Of a stretch of 64,000 nt of DNA, positions 35,409 through 45,000 are shown piece by piece; positions within the stretch are counted from its first letter, which is position 1, and every line of letters begins with the position of its first letter. The translations under genes were made by a program, and so were the position numbers. Location of the stretch: the NCBI GenBank assembly GCA_014238285.1, contig JABABK010000006.1:1-64000 (forward strand), written 5' to 3'. The notes below the pieces were generated by a model. The model saw only the letters and a list, made by a program, of their open reading frames with translations, was not told the DNA's origin and did not search any database. This DNA comes from Hellea sp. (lineage in GTDB: Bacteria > Pseudomonadota > Alphaproteobacteria > Caulobacterales > Maricaulaceae).

Positions 35409-36146
35409 TTAAACTTCGTCCCACCCGTCAGGGTTTCGGGCGCGGCGGTTAAGCCACATAACACCGCGTAGGTCGGAAAATGACACCATCAAGCGTCCAA
35501 AATTAGTGTATTTGGAGACCCCGAACTCACGGTGACGATGATTGACGTCACAAAACTCAGTGACGTACCCTTCTCGCAGCATAAGCGCGGGAATATAGCG
35601 GTGAACATGATCAAAATAAGGCAGGCGTAGAAAAGCTTCGCGCGAGAAAACCTTCAGGCCGCAGCCCGTATCATCGGCATTATCTTTGAGTAGTTTCTTA
35701 CGGACTCCATTACCGATACGAGAGCCGACACGTTTTGCCCAGCTATCTTTGCGTTTCGCGCGTCGTCCACCGACAAGGCCAAGATTATCCGGCGCTTCGG
35801 TGCGTGTAAATTGTTTATAAAGCGCAGGAATATCAGCCGGATCATTTTGCCCATCACCATCAAGCGTCGCAATCAGGGGAGCCGTCGCCGCCAAGATACC
35901 CGTACGGACGGCGCGGGATTGGCCTGCATTTTGCCTGTGAGACAACACTCGTAACGCAGGAAATTCTGTTTTTAAACTTTTTAAAACTTCAGCTGTTTCA
36001 TCCGTCGACGCGTCATTGACGAAATTCATTTCATGCGGCGTGCCCGTTAGCGCCGTATCTATTTCACGAACGAGTTTTTCGACGTTCTCGGCCTCGTTAT
36101 AAACGGGTACAACAACGCTGATCTTAGGGGTTTTAGTCTTTGGCAT
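35409..36146 (-). CDS. Family 2 glycosyltransferase, polyprenyl-phosphate type
   Basis: A 245-residue GT2 enzyme: SVVVPVYNEAENV at the N-terminus, the metal motif in LDGDGQNDP, and DTGCGLKVFSREAFL near the C-terminus, similar to dolichyl/undecaprenyl-phosphate mannose or glucose synthases (DPM1/ArnC-like) without membrane helices. It would make the lipid-linked sugar donor used by the GT39 enzyme divergently encoded at 36258. Sugar specificity cannot be read. Confidence 0.88.
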   Translation of the reverse strand: MPKTKTPKISVVVPVYNEAENVEKLVREIDTALTGTPHEMNFVNDASTDETAEVLKSLKTEFPALRVLSHRQNAGQSRAVRTGILAATAPLIATLDGDGQNDPADIPALYKQFTRTEAPDNLGLVGGRRAKRKDSWAKRVGSRIGNGVRKKLLKDNADDTGCGLKVFSREAFLRLPYFDHVHRYIPALMLREGYVTEFCDVNHRHREFGVSKYTNFGRLMVSFSDLRGVMWLNRRARNPDGWDEV

Positions 36147-36257
36147 ATGGCGCTCTTCTTGCTTTGAAGTCTAATGACACGCGGCGCACTGAGAAACAAC
36201 GCCTGTATACACAGAATAAAGCTCAACATCTATTTCAGTTTCCCCTATAGACATCCC

Positions 36258-37964
36258 ATGACCGAGACGGATCAAAAGCGAAAACCACATAAGTTTTATG
36301 TCGTAGTACTCATTCTACTTACTCTCTGGATGAGCGTGCCGGGCATTGCCTCTATGCAGGTTATCGACCGGGACGAAGCGCGTTACGCGCAAGCGACCGT
36401 GCAAATGGTTGAGAGCGGAGACTACCTTAATATTCGGTTCCAAGACCGCGCCAGAAATAAAAAACCGGCGGGTATTTACTGGATGCAAGCAGGTTTTGTA
36501 AAAGCCTTCACTGAGCCCGGAGAACGTAAAATATGGGCCCATAGGATTGTGTCCGTCCTCGGGGCTCTGCTTGCTGTCCTCGCGACCTATTGGGGAGCAA
36601 TTTCTGTCCTCGGGCGCAGAGGCGCTTTTTGGAGTGCAGCCATACTGGCCACGAGTCTACTCATGGCTTTTGAGGCCCACATCGCCAAAACCGATGCCAT
36701 GTTATGTGGCTTCTCCGCTTTGTGTCTGGCCTGTTTATTACGCCTACAAAAACAGCCGAGGAAAAGCACGGCGTTCATTTTTTGGGTCGCCCTTGGCGGC
36801 GCCATCATGATCAAGGGCCCTATAACCCCGACAATTATTATCCTTGCCATCATCGCCTATTCCATTTGGCAAAAAGAAACGAGCTGGCTCAAATCACTCA
36901 TAAATATGCCTGGTATCATCGTCGCTTTATTGATGGTCGTTCCCTGGATGGTCGCCATTGGTTACGCCACAGACGGTGCTTTTTTTAAAGACGCGATTGG
37001 CGGGGATTTAGCGCCTAAACTGGCGGGCGGCGCTGAAAAACATGGCGCGCCTCCCGGCTATTACGCTTTAACTCTGCCAGTGTTTTTCTGGCCGGGCATA
37101 TTGCTTTTACTCCCCGGTATAGCTTTTGCGAAAATGACGGCAGGCCGGAAATCAACTGACATCGCGCTAAAACGCGCCATACGTTTTCTAATCTGCTGGA
37201 TCGTGCCATTTTGGATAATTCTAGAAATCACACCAACTAAACTGCCTAATTATCCTCTGCCCCTTTACCCGGCAATAGCTATATTTTGCGGCGGCGCCTT
37301 TTCAGCGCTATTGGCGATGGATGTATTTATAAAGACCCGCCGTATTTCCAGCATAATATTCTTCATCATTGCCGTTTTGTTGATCTTGGGAATATTTGCG
37401 GCAGATGGTCGTTATGCAGAATTGCCAACGCCGTTTATCGGATTATTCCCGATCTTGATTGGATTGGCTTTAGCGGCCTCCATTTTCATGTGGGCGGGGA
37501 AAGCCCATAAAGGATTTATGACCGCCCTTGTCCTGACGGGCCTACTTACGCCGTTAACCTATGGACACATTTTTCCTAGGTTAACCGACCTACGGCTCGG
37601 AGCACGGACAGCCATGTCCCTAAACGTCCAAAACATCTCTACATCTCGCGCCGAAAAATACAGAGTATTGTCTCCAAATTTTACGGAACCCAGTCTTGTT
37701 TACAATCTTGGAACCGACATTTTACTAGGAGATAAAGCCGATAAAATTATCAATGAAGGCCTTAATCTGGATGACCTTATCATTATCGATATTAGAAATT
37801 CAGGCGAACATCACACAAGACAATATTTATCATCCAAATTACAGGATCAAGAAAATTGCCTCATTGAAAAATTTGTGACGGCAGGCTTTAATTACTCTCG
37901 CGGGGATGAAGTCGAGTTAAAAACTTACCGCGTTGAAGCTTGCAAGAAGTTCAACTCCCCTTAA
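36258..37964 (+). CDS. ArnT-like GT39 membrane glycosyltransferase
   Basis: Starting at 36258 gives 568 residues with a membrane helix at about 14-30, then the acidic catalytic motif in VIDRDEARYAQATVQMVESG and NKKPAGIYWMQAG, followed by about ten further helices and a periplasmic C-terminal domain. This is the ArnT/PMT (GT-C) pattern: transfer of a sugar from undecaprenyl phosphate to lipid A or another envelope acceptor. The divergent GT2 gene is the likely donor synthase. Its 3' end overlaps the convergent glycosyltransferase by 14 bases. Confidence 0.88.
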   Translation: MTETDQKRKPHKFYVVVLILLTLWMSVPGIASMQVIDRDEARYAQATVQMVESGDYLNIRFQDRARNKKPAGIYWMQAGFVKAFTEPGERKIWAHRIVSVLGALLAVLATYWGAISVLGRRGAFWSAAILATSLLMAFEAHIAKTDAMLCGFSALCLACLLRLQKQPRKSTAFIFWVALGGAIMIKGPITPTIIILAIIAYSIWQKETSWLKSLINMPGIIVALLMVVPWMVAIGYATDGAFFKDAIGGDLAPKLAGGAEKHGAPPGYYALTLPVFFWPGILLLLPGIAFAKMTAGRKSTDIALKRAIRFLICWIVPFWIILEITPTKLPNYPLPLYPAIAIFCGGAFSALLAMDVFIKTRRISSIIFFIIAVLLILGIFAADGRYAELPTPFIGLFPILIGLALAASIFMWAGKAHKGFMTALVLTGLLTPLTYGHIFPRLTDLRLGARTAMSLNVQNISTSRAEKYRVLSPNFTEPSLVYNLGTDILLGDKADKIINEGLNLDDLIIIDIRNSGEHHTRQYLSSKLQDQENCLIEKFVTAGFNYSRGDEVELKTYRVEACKKFNSP

Positions 37965-38874
37965 TCGCTTTTCGAAGAACCAGATACCAAGCCCGTCCCA
38001 TAATCGCGACTGTCATGAAAGGTATGGATAGAAAAGCAAAAAGTTTCCCCCAAAACCCTTTAGCATATTTATTGAAATAATGGATAAAACCTTTGAGCTT
38101 CTCCCACTCAACTTTTTGTCGACGGACTTTGCTGGTAGAGCCGTAATGCATAACCGTTGCTTTGGGGTGGAAAACAACTTTTCCGCCTAACTCGCGCGTA
38201 CGGCGACAAACATCAATATCTTCAACATGTAAGAAAAAGTCTTCATCAAACCCGTCAATTTGATCAAATGTTTCTCGGCACATCATCATAAATGCGCCGC
38301 TAACCACAGCAACATCTTCGGGACTTAATGGAACGGGTTGATCATCCATATGGATGGACTTTACGCCTGGTAATTTGTGCAAACCAGAAAAAGATAGAAC
38401 CGCGCTCAGTGGCGTTAATTCTCGGCGGCGAGCGCCCCTTTGTTCACGTCCATGAATATCACGTAAAAGACCGCCGACGATCCACGGCGCGGGCATAATC
38501 ATTCCACAATCAGCCAAACGCCGCGCGCTACCCGGCGAAATAATTGCATCAGGGTTTAAAAATAAGAGCAAATCGCCACGCGCAAAACTTGCGCCGTAAT
38601 TACAGCCTTTAGCGAAACCAATATTGCCTTGCCCTTGCAATATTTTGACCCGGTCATCTCTTGCAATAATATTATGGACACTTTGACGACTGCTTTCAGA
38701 GGAACCATTATCAACTAAAATCAACTCGTAAATATCACGATCTTCCAGAACCGCCCGGATAGATTCAAATAAGGCAGGGCCCGTCATATAGCTGACCATT
38801 ATGACGCTAATTTTAGGCTGTCTTCTTGTCTGCGGTAACGTAACAACGTTGGATTTCACGACTTCCCCACACAT
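37951..38874 (-). CDS. Family 2 glycosyltransferase, rhamnosyltransferase-like
   Basis: A 307-residue GT2 enzyme with KISVIMVSYMTGPAL, LILVDNGSSESS, LLFLNPDAII, DIDVCRRTRELGGKV and ATVMHYGSTSK, the arrangement of bacterial rhamnosyl/galactofuranosyl transferases of O-antigen assembly. One hydrophobic C-terminal segment (FAFLSIPFMTVAIMG) may attach it to the membrane. It is downstream of and on the same strand as the O-antigen-ligase-like gene. Confidence 0.88.
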   Translation of the reverse strand: MCGEVVKSNVVTLPQTRRQPKISVIMVSYMTGPALFESIRAVLEDRDIYELILVDNGSSESSRQSVHNIIARDDRVKILQGQGNIGFAKGCNYGASFARGDLLLFLNPDAIISPGSARRLADCGMIMPAPWIVGGLLRDIHGREQRGARRRELTPLSAVLSFSGLHKLPGVKSIHMDDQPVPLSPEDVAVVSGAFMMMCRETFDQIDGFDEDFFLHVEDIDVCRRTRELGGKVVFHPKATVMHYGSTSKVRRQKVEWEKLKGFIHYFNKYAKGFWGKLFAFLSIPFMTVAIMGRAWYLVLRKAIKGS

Positions 38875-38949
38875 TAATTTTCAGCGCCTATGTCAAATAG
38901 AGGCCATAATGTAAAGTTCAAATAGTAGTAACTATAGACAAACTTCTAT

Positions 38950-40188
38950 CTAATTTTTTGAAAACGATAAAGCGATAAATGCACTTAACAAGAATAACAC
39001 ACCCCACCACCACTCTTGCCAAATACCGTAAGTGAAGGTGCAAACCATGAGGGCGGCAGCTAAAAACCCAATAACCGCGCTCCCGCGCGCTGATGAGACA
39101 GCGACATAAGGCCGTAGTGCCTGTCCGAGTCCAAATAGAAATAAACTCGCCAACGAAGCTCCAATAGCGCCTGTTTCACTCCAGAGATGCAGCCCAACAT
39201 TATGAGGATGCAATGACACTTTTGTCCACCCTTCATGACCGCGAAAATTAAACGTTTCACCAAAGGTTCTTGCAGCATCAAAGCCGTGGCCGAAGAGAGG
39301 CTTTTCAGCCACTTTTTCTGACACATAACCCCACATTTCAACCCGGTGTTCCCAAGAAGCCGGTAAAGAAGCCTTCAATTCAGGGGAAACATAATTCATC
39401 AAATGACCGAAAATGGGAGCCGTAAGAATTGTGAAAATGGCCAAGCTGATAGCGAAGAAAAGAGCGTACTTAGCATTTTTTAGCGCGAAATAACTAAACA
39501 TCAAACCAGCAAACAGCGCAACACCACCGACGAAAATTTTCCCAAGAATTGAGACTGCTAACACACAGAGAACCCAAATCATCGAAGGAAGTTTCCAGTT
39601 CTGGAACTCTTCTTTGAAAAGTGTAATCATGAGCGGCGTCAAAATAGCCACAACCGTAATACTATGGCTCAGATTCATATATATTGTGTTGCGGTGATGA
39701 ATGGGATTTTCGCCCGCATTTTTCGGATCAATAAAATACGTAAGACTATAATTTGTTAAATTATCAAACAGCAGCAAGCCTATGGTTATCCAACCGATCG
39801 CCATGATCGCCCGCCGTATAATTTTTTGGTCAAATTTTATGGATTTTGGTAGCAATAATACGCCGGAATATAGTCCGGCTCCAAGCAGTAGTTTCACCGG
39901 ATTAGTTAAAGTCTGTTTATCCTCATAAGGCGACCAACTCGATGTCATGATCGCCCAAATCACCAAGCCAAATAGAGCCCAAAACACAATCGGGATATTT
40001 TGAAACCGAATAGTATTTCCGTTCACGCCTAAATAACCTGCTATGCCAGCAATTACCGCTAATGGCGCAAATCCAAGACCGCCAGCATGAGAGATTGGCG
40101 CAAACATGATTAAAACAAACAAAAATGCTGCCGCAATTAACCCTGCGCGCATTTTGCCAATCAAGGATTGTTCAGAGATGGGCACCAC
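38950..40188 (-). CDS. O-antigen ligase/polymerase family protein
   Basis: A 412-residue integral membrane protein with about ten helices and a large periplasmic loop holding the Wzy_C-type signature HRVEMWGYVSEKVAEKPLFG and LHPHNVGLHLWSETGAIG. These proteins join or polymerise polysaccharide on lipid carriers. The GTG start overlaps the thrS stop (TAGTG), so expression may depend on thrS transcription. Whether it is a WaaL ligase or a Wzy polymerase cannot be decided. Confidence 0.86.
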   Translation of the reverse strand: MVPISEQSLIGKMRAGLIAAAFLFVLIMFAPISHAGGLGFAPLAVIAGIAGYLGVNGNTIRFQNIPIVFWALFGLVIWAIMTSSWSPYEDKQTLTNPVKLLLGAGLYSGVLLLPKSIKFDQKIIRRAIMAIGWITIGLLLFDNLTNYSLTYFIDPKNAGENPIHHRNTIYMNLSHSITVVAILTPLMITLFKEEFQNWKLPSMIWVLCVLAVSILGKIFVGGVALFAGLMFSYFALKNAKYALFFAISLAIFTILTAPIFGHLMNYVSPELKASLPASWEHRVEMWGYVSEKVAEKPLFGHGFDAARTFGETFNFRGHEGWTKVSLHPHNVGLHLWSETGAIGASLASLFLFGLGQALRPYVAVSSARGSAVIGFLAAALMVCTFTYGIWQEWWWGVLFLLSAFIALSFSKN

Positions 40189-42143
40189 TATCCGCGCGCC
40201 AAATCCGGCGCTAAGGACTTTTGGGCCAAAGCGATAACGGCTTCATCCAGACTCATAATATCTTGCTGTTTATTGCCTTCGCCAAGCCAGCGAAGAGCTA
40301 CTTTGCCTTCTTCGGCTTCGCGTTTACCAACAACCGCAATCACCGGAATCTTACCAACGGAATGTTCCCGAATTTTATAATTGATTTTTTCATTGCGAAT
40401 ATCTGTTTTCACGCGAAGGCCTTGGGCCTTTAATCTCGCGCAAACTTCTTCGGCATATTCATCAGCTTCAGATGTAATCGTCGCAACAACAATCTGAGTT
40501 GGCGACAACCATAGCGGAAACCTACCGGAATAATTTTCAATCAAAATGCCGATAAAGCGCTCCATGGAGCCAAAAATAGCCCGGTGCAGCATAACCGGTA
40601 TATGGCGCTGATCATCCTCACCCACATAGCTTGCGCCGAGACGTTCTGGCAAAACATAATCGAGCTGATAAGTTCCGCATTGCCAAGAACGCCCGATAGC
40701 GTCCGTCAAATGAAACTCCAGTTTCGGGCCATAAAAAGCCCCCTCTCCCGGAACAATTTCATACTTCAGGCCAGCAATATCCAAAGCATCTGCCAATGAT
40801 TTTTCAGCATGATCCCAAGTCTCATCTGATCCGGCGCGGACGTCTGGCCGGGTCGCCAATTTATACTTTATTTCAGTCAATCCGAAGTCCGTATAAACAC
40901 TGGCAAAAAGTTTCAGAAAACTGATCGTTTCATCAACGATTTGTTCTTCTGTACAGAAAATATGAGCATCGTCCTGCGTAAAACCGCGCACCCGCATAAT
41001 GCCGTGTAGAGCACCTGTTGGCTCGTTGCGGTGACAACAGCCAAATTCCGCCATGCGGAGCGGCAGATCCCGATATGACTTAAGACCCTGGTTAAATATC
41101 TGAACATGAGCCGGGCAATTCATTGGCTTAAGCGCATGCACTTCTTCATGGGCGCCGTGCTTCACTTCCGAGACAAACATATTTTCGCGAAATTTGTCCC
41201 AGTGACCACTTTCTTGCCAAAGTTTATTATTGATCAGCAAAGGCGTTTTAACTTCTTGGTACTCCGCGCCTTCAAGACGGCGGCGAATATAGTTTTCAAT
41301 CTGTCGCCAAAGGGTCGCGCCGTTATCATGCCAAAACACCATGCCTTGCGCTTCGCCTTGCATATGGAATAGATCAAGCTCTTTGCCGAGGCGGCGATGA
41401 TCGCGCTTCTCGGCTTCTTCTAGCCGGTGCAGATGCGCGTCGAGGTCTTCTTGAGAGGCCCAAGCTGTGCCGTAAATCCGTTGCAATTGAACATTATTGG
41501 AGTCACCGCGCCAATAGGCTCCGGCAACTTTCATCAGTTTAAACGCCTTACCCACTTTACCTGTACTCGGAAGATGCGGCCCAAGGCAAAGGTCAAACCA
41601 ATCACCTTGGCGATAGATTGTGATGGTTTCGTCTTCAGGCAGATCCTGGATCAGCTCCGCTTTATAAGTCTCGCCCATATCTGTGAAAAGCTTGATCGCG
41701 TCATTGCGGCCCCAAACTTCACGGGTAAATTTATTATTGCGCTCAACGATGAAACGCATTTTCTTTTCAATAGCGGCGAAATCTTCGTCCGAAAACGGCT
41801 CATCCCGATGGAAGTCATAGTAAAATCCATTTTCGATAACAGGGCCAATTGTGACCTGAGTACCGGGGAATAGTTCCTGCACAGCTTCGGCCAATACATG
41901 GGCGGCATCATGGCGGATAAGCTCAAGCCCTTCAGGGTCGCTAGCTGTCACAAGTTCGATTTTAGCATCGCCTTCGATCTCGCGTGAGGCATCCCGAAGC
42001 TCGCCATTTATCTTGGCAGCGAGGACTTTCTTGGCAAGTCCCTTTGAAATTGACTTAGCCACAGCCATAGCCGTGATGCCGTCATCGTAATCGCGGGTGG
42101 CTCCATCTGGAAATGTCAAAGTGACCATGTCTTTATCCGTCAT
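40188..42143 (-). CDS. thrS: Threonyl-tRNA synthetase
   Basis: The 651-residue class II synthetase has the N-terminal TGS domain ([20 protein letters not shown]), the editing domain ([18 protein letters not shown]), the catalytic core with zinc ligands in [31 protein letters not shown] and QTDH-equivalent region, and the anticodon domain at the end. It charges tRNA(Thr). Start at 42143 overlaps yidD by 11 bases; an in-frame ATG at 42128, four bases after the yidD stop with GGATAAAG upstream, is an alternative. Confidence 0.97.
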   Translation of the reverse strand: MTDKDMVTLTFPDGATRDYDDGITAMAVAKSISKGLAKKVLAAKINGELRDASREIEGDAKIELVTASDPEGLELIRHDAAHVLAEAVQELFPGTQVTIGPVIENGFYYDFHRDEPFSDEDFAAIEKKMRFIVERNNKFTREVWGRNDAIKLFTDMGETYKAELIQDLPEDETITIYRQGDWFDLCLGPHLPSTGKVGKAFKLMKVAGAYWRGDSNNVQLQRIYGTAWASQEDLDAHLHRLEEAEKRDHRRLGKELDLFHMQGEAQGMVFWHDNGATLWRQIENYIRRRLEGAEYQEVKTPLLINNKLWQESGHWDKFRENMFVSEVKHGAHEEVHALKPMNCPAHVQIFNQGLKSYRDLPLRMAEFGCCHRNEPTGALHGIMRVRGFTQDDAHIFCTEEQIVDETISFLKLFASVYTDFGLTEIKYKLATRPDVRAGSDETWDHAEKSLADALDIAGLKYEIVPGEGAFYGPKLEFHLTDAIGRSWQCGTYQLDYVLPERLGASYVGEDDQRHIPVMLHRAIFGSMERFIGILIENYSGRFPLWLSPTQIVVATITSEADEYAEEVCARLKAQGLRVKTDIRNEKINYKIREHSVGKIPVIAVVGKREAEEGKVALRWLGEGNKQQDIMSLDEAVIALAQKSLAPDLARG

Positions 42144-42444
42144 TCTTTATACGCCAGACCCCATATCGCCATGGAGCCCAGAAAGGAGGTTTAGTAATAC
42201 TTTCCGGCACATTATCAACCCCATGTGTCGCGCCAAGCCACTTTATAGGATGACACCGTAAAAGCCTTGCTAACGTCATCCAGCCCCCCGGCCACGGTCC
42301 ATGTTTTTCTATGGCTTCAATCGCATAGGACGAACAGCTCGGCGTGTGGCGACATTTAACGCCAAAAGCGGAAAGGGTGGGGCTAAGGATTAGTTTGTAA
42401 CCCTTGATCAGGCCTGTCATGAGATATGTGAATACGGATTTCAT
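42133..42444 (-). CDS. yidD: Membrane protein insertion efficiency factor YidD
   Basis: Starting at 42444 gives 103 residues with the YidD/UPF0161 pattern: [12 protein letters not shown], then [33 protein letters not shown]. The N-terminal amphipathic helix binds the membrane and YidD assists YidC. Its usual companions (rnpA, yidC) are absent; it precedes thrS. The ATG lies five bases from a 30-bp inverted repeat, so its translation may be structurally blocked. Confidence 0.93.
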   Translation of the reverse strand: MKSVFTYLMTGLIKGYKLILSPTLSAFGVKCRHTPSCSSYAIEAIEKHGPWPGGWMTLARLLRCHPIKWLGATHGVDNVPESITKPPFWAPWRYGVWRIKNDG

Positions 42445-42449
42445 ATACT

Positions 42450-42530
42450 CGTCATTACCGCCCTTGTAGCGGTAATCCAATCACAGATTTCAGCGGTAGC
42501 TGGATTACCGCTACAAGGGCGGTAATGACG
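42450..42530. repeat. Perfect 30-bp inverted repeat upstream of yidD
   Basis: CGTCATTACCGCCCTTGTAG and ten further bases (42450-42479) are exactly repeated inverted at 42501-42530 with a 21-base spacer. It has the CGTCATT(A/G)CCG start seen in the hairpin at 45485. In the transcript it forms a very stable stem ending just before the yidD start. Confidence 0.85.
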
Positions 42531-42533
42531 AAG

Positions 42534-42965
42534 TTAGTTTATTGTATTTGTCGCCATTTCAACCGCCTCAACCGCAGCATCAAAAGCCAACATAGTCGAC
42601 GTATGACGTGCCGGATATTCCCGAACACCCGCTAACAATGCTAGTTTTTCAAATCGGCCGTTAGGTGGATCTGCACCGTCTTTAAGAATAACGTAAAGCC
42701 CATCACGCGCTGCGCGAATATCATCGAGATTAGCGCCTATGATCTTTTCTTTTAAAATAGCCGCGCTCGCCTGCCCAAGCGCGCAAGCCTGAACGCGAAG
42801 CGCACAATCCGTCACAACGCCGCCGTCAACTATCACATCAATTTCAAGCCAAGACCCACAAAGCTTGGAAACTTTCCGAGATGTCCCGTCAGGTGTTTCC
42901 AGCCCCTCGTTTCGAAGCGTGGCAGATAGCGCTAATATGTCTGTGTTATAGAGGTCGGTGAACAT
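42534..42965 (-). CDS. Divergent IscU/NifU-type Fe-S scaffold protein
   Basis: A 143-residue protein of the IscU/NifU N-terminal fold (TLRNEGLETPDGTSRKVSKLCGSWLEID; VQACALGQASAAIL). Two of the three cluster-ligand Cys are present (Cys36, Cys61). The usual Cys-Gly-Asp is Cys-Gly-Ser, and the third ligand region (HC in IscU) is RHTSTML without Cys. It may therefore be a trafficking or non-catalytic relative. This short form is common beside yidD/thrS or folE in Alphaproteobacteria, from memory. Confidence 0.8.
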   Translation of the reverse strand: MFTDLYNTDILALSATLRNEGLETPDGTSRKVSKLCGSWLEIDVIVDGGVVTDCALRVQACALGQASAAILKEKIIGANLDDIRAARDGLYVILKDGADPPNGRFEKLALLAGVREYPARHTSTMLAFDAAVEAVEMATNTIN

Positions 42966-43161
42966 AACTGTTTAAGAATCCATCTTTTAAATAATTCAAA
43001 TAATACATGGGGATGATTTTGTGAATTAAAAATACAAATTTACAAACACTTGAATTCATTAGATAAAAAATCATTGCATGATGCAATTATGCATCTTATG
43101 GTAAGTTGTGAGGCAATATAAAATCAACTTCCTTCACATTGTTCAGACAAAGGGAGAAATT

Positions 43162-43737
43162 ATGAACACCGTAAAAACCATCTCAATATTAATGATAGCG
43201 ATATCGTTACTATCCACGCAAGCTTTTGCACAAAACAATAAAATGAAGGCTAATGTAAGCAATGATATGATTGAACGTGAAATCGCAAATTTTCACGCCC
43301 CCGTAAAATCCCAAATGGATTTACGTAATTTCATGGCATCCAATCGAACGACTGCCCTTGATGCGTTGTCACAAAATAGCAAAAGAGACTTCATAGGTAG
43401 TTTAAAATTTACCAAGAAAGGGCTTTCTAGCTTTAACTATAACGTACTGGAAGCCGAGCTAACGCCTACCGAAATCTATGGAATTCTCTCAATGTTTGGA
43501 TTGCAGCGCGGAACAGGTCAATTTGATAATGCTCGACCGCAAACATCTTTAGACCAAGCTATTTTAAATCTATATGGCGAAAACAACCGAAGCATACAAG
43601 CTAACTCTGGTTTTGAATCTCAATTCCATGGCGGAAGTTGGGGAAAAATTGCTGATGAGTTCCTTGAAGGCTATCGATGTCTAAGTCAGGGTACATGTGT
43701 CCAAGCTGATGGTCATGCGTGTACATCTAATTGTTAA
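43162..43737 (+). CDS. Secreted protein with Cys-rich tail, unknown function
   Basis: Start at 43162 (GGGAGA upstream) gives 191 residues with a Sec signal (ISILMIAISLLSTQAFAQ). The mature region is mainly helical, with the segment SLKFTKKGLSSFNYNVLEAE, and ends in a compact tail with four Cys (YRCLSQGTCVQADGHACTSN then Cys), the only Cys in the protein. The AT-rich composition differs from the flanking housekeeping genes. It is followed by a terminator and a thioredoxin-like secreted protein on the same strand, which may act on the tail. I recognise no family. Confidence 0.75.
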   Translation: MNTVKTISILMIAISLLSTQAFAQNNKMKANVSNDMIEREIANFHAPVKSQMDLRNFMASNRTTALDALSQNSKRDFIGSLKFTKKGLSSFNYNVLEAELTPTEIYGILSMFGLQRGTGQFDNARPQTSLDQAILNLYGENNRSIQANSGFESQFHGGSWGKIADEFLEGYRCLSQGTCVQADGHACTSNC

Positions 43738-43743
43738 AAATCT

Positions 43744-43769
43744 CGGGGGTGTTTTCACCCCCGCATTTT
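43744..43769 (+). terminator. Intrinsic terminator between the AT-rich pair
   Basis: CGGGGGT and ACCCCCG form a seven-base-pair stem with a six-base loop, followed by CATTTTTG. It follows the Cys-tailed gene by six bases, so the downstream thioredoxin-like gene depends on readthrough or its own promoter. Confidence 0.8.
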
Positions 43770-43781
43770 TGAGTCCATAAT

Positions 43782-44399
43782 ATGATTAACCGATTATTCA
43801 AAACTTTATTAACCTTTTTCGTACTGGTATTCCTGTGTGAAATAAGCGCCAGTGCAAAAATTGTCCCGTCAACTGTCGTCGATAATCAAAAACCCGACTT
43901 AAACCCGAAAAACACTCTGCAAGTTTTACATGTTGAAAATCGTCAAATCGCGATCCCGTCAGATAACCCCAATGCCTTTGAGATAAGATCGCTTGATTTC
44001 ACCAAATATACAGGATTGATTGTTGTAACACACCCGCAATGTCATTTTTTCAAAACCTTTTTAGTCGATATCGCACATGATGTAGAACTGAGGGGCAAAA
44101 TGGTAAATAGCTCCATTTGGATATCAAATTCTTCGAAGGCTTACACAAACCCGGCGTTCAAAAATTGGAACAAATCAATTCCTGACATCCCAATATCTAT
44201 TGTTTATGACACAGATCAGTGGCCTGAAATTAATTCTTGGGGGTCGCCCACGTTTTACTTTTTCAAAGATTCAAAGTTACAAAAGAAGGTCGTTGGATGG
44301 CCAAAAGACTCTGCCAAAGAAAAGAAGAAATTGCTACGTGAAGGTTTTGAATTAATTGAAATAGAACGCAATAGCCGGCTCAATCCTCTTCGGCGCTAG
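43782..44399 (+). CDS. Exported thioredoxin-fold protein, single Cys
   Basis: 205 residues with a Sec signal (FKTLLTFFVLVFLCEISASA). A thioredoxin-like fold is suggested by the strand LIVVTHPQCHFFKTFL and the cis-Pro-like segment SPTFYFFKDSKLQKKVVGW. The active-site position has only one Cys (HPQC), so any redox activity would be monothiol, or it is a binding domain. It lies 45 bases after the Cys-tailed secreted protein. Its last 20 bases overlap the convergent rimM. Confidence 0.72.
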   Translation: MINRLFKTLLTFFVLVFLCEISASAKIVPSTVVDNQKPDLNPKNTLQVLHVENRQIAIPSDNPNAFEIRSLDFTKYTGLIVVTHPQCHFFKTFLVDIAHDVELRGKMVNSSIWISNSSKAYTNPAFKNWNKSIPDIPISIVYDTDQWPEINSWGSPTFYFFKDSKLQKKVVGWPKDSAKEKKKLLREGFELIEIERNSRLNPLRR

Positions 44400-44952
44400 T
44401 GTCGTCAAATTCTGGCGGCAGGTCTTCACTCGGGGCTGTCTCGTCGGCTTCAATCACATCAATGATCACGCGGCTGCCAGCTATATCCACACGCGGCACA
44501 GCGAGTTTCGTAAATGGATGATACCAATCCTTTTCGCCCTGCGTTTTAATCTCTAAAATATCGCCGCCGCCAAAATCATGAACGGCTTTGACTTTACCAC
44601 GAGACGTTCCGTCGAGCAGTTCCACTGACAATCCAATGAGATCCGAATAGTAAAACTCATCCTCACCCGGTTTAGGCAGCGCGCTTCGCGGCACATAAAG
44701 TTTGGTCGATTTCATCGCTTCGGCCTGTTCGCGGGTTTTGACTTCTTTGCAAACCACGGCCAGCATTTTCTTTACGGAACGTGAGCGAATGGGCGTTAAA
44801 ATTACATTTCCGGCCTGATCTGTGAGCGGGCCAAGCGTGAGGCACGTCTTAGCATCCATGGTAAAGGGCTTGATTTTCACCTCGCCTTTAATGCCAAATG
44901 CGCCTGCGATTGCGGCTATGCAAATCATCTGTGTTGTTCTGTTGTCGTTCAT
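44380..44952 (-). CDS. rimM: Ribosome maturation factor RimM
   Basis: A 190-residue protein with the RimM N-domain (IAAIAGAFGIKGEVKIKPFT) and PRC-barrel domain (YYSDLIGLSVELLDGTSRGKVKAVHDFGGGDILEIK; PFTKLAVPRVD), with an acidic tail. It assists 16S rRNA processing and 30S assembly. Its usual operon mates (rpsP, trmD, rplS) are not adjacent here. Alternative start Met9 is possible. Confidence 0.94.
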   Translation of the reverse strand: MNDNRTTQMICIAAIAGAFGIKGEVKIKPFTMDAKTCLTLGPLTDQAGNVILTPIRSRSVKKMLAVVCKEVKTREQAEAMKSTKLYVPRSALPKPGEDEFYYSDLIGLSVELLDGTSRGKVKAVHDFGGGDILEIKTQGEKDWYHPFTKLAVPRVDIAGSRVIIDVIEADETAPSEDLPPEFDDTSAEED

Positions 44953-45000
44953 ACCGGGCCCTGTATATTAAAACTCGTAAAATCATAAGGGTTTTTTATT

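Noticed and set aside
43162..43737. RiPP precursor with a C-terminal Cys core
   Set aside because: The protein has a Sec signal and about 150 residues of folded-looking sequence before the Cys tail, and no modification enzyme (LanM, YcaO, radical SAM) is adjacent.
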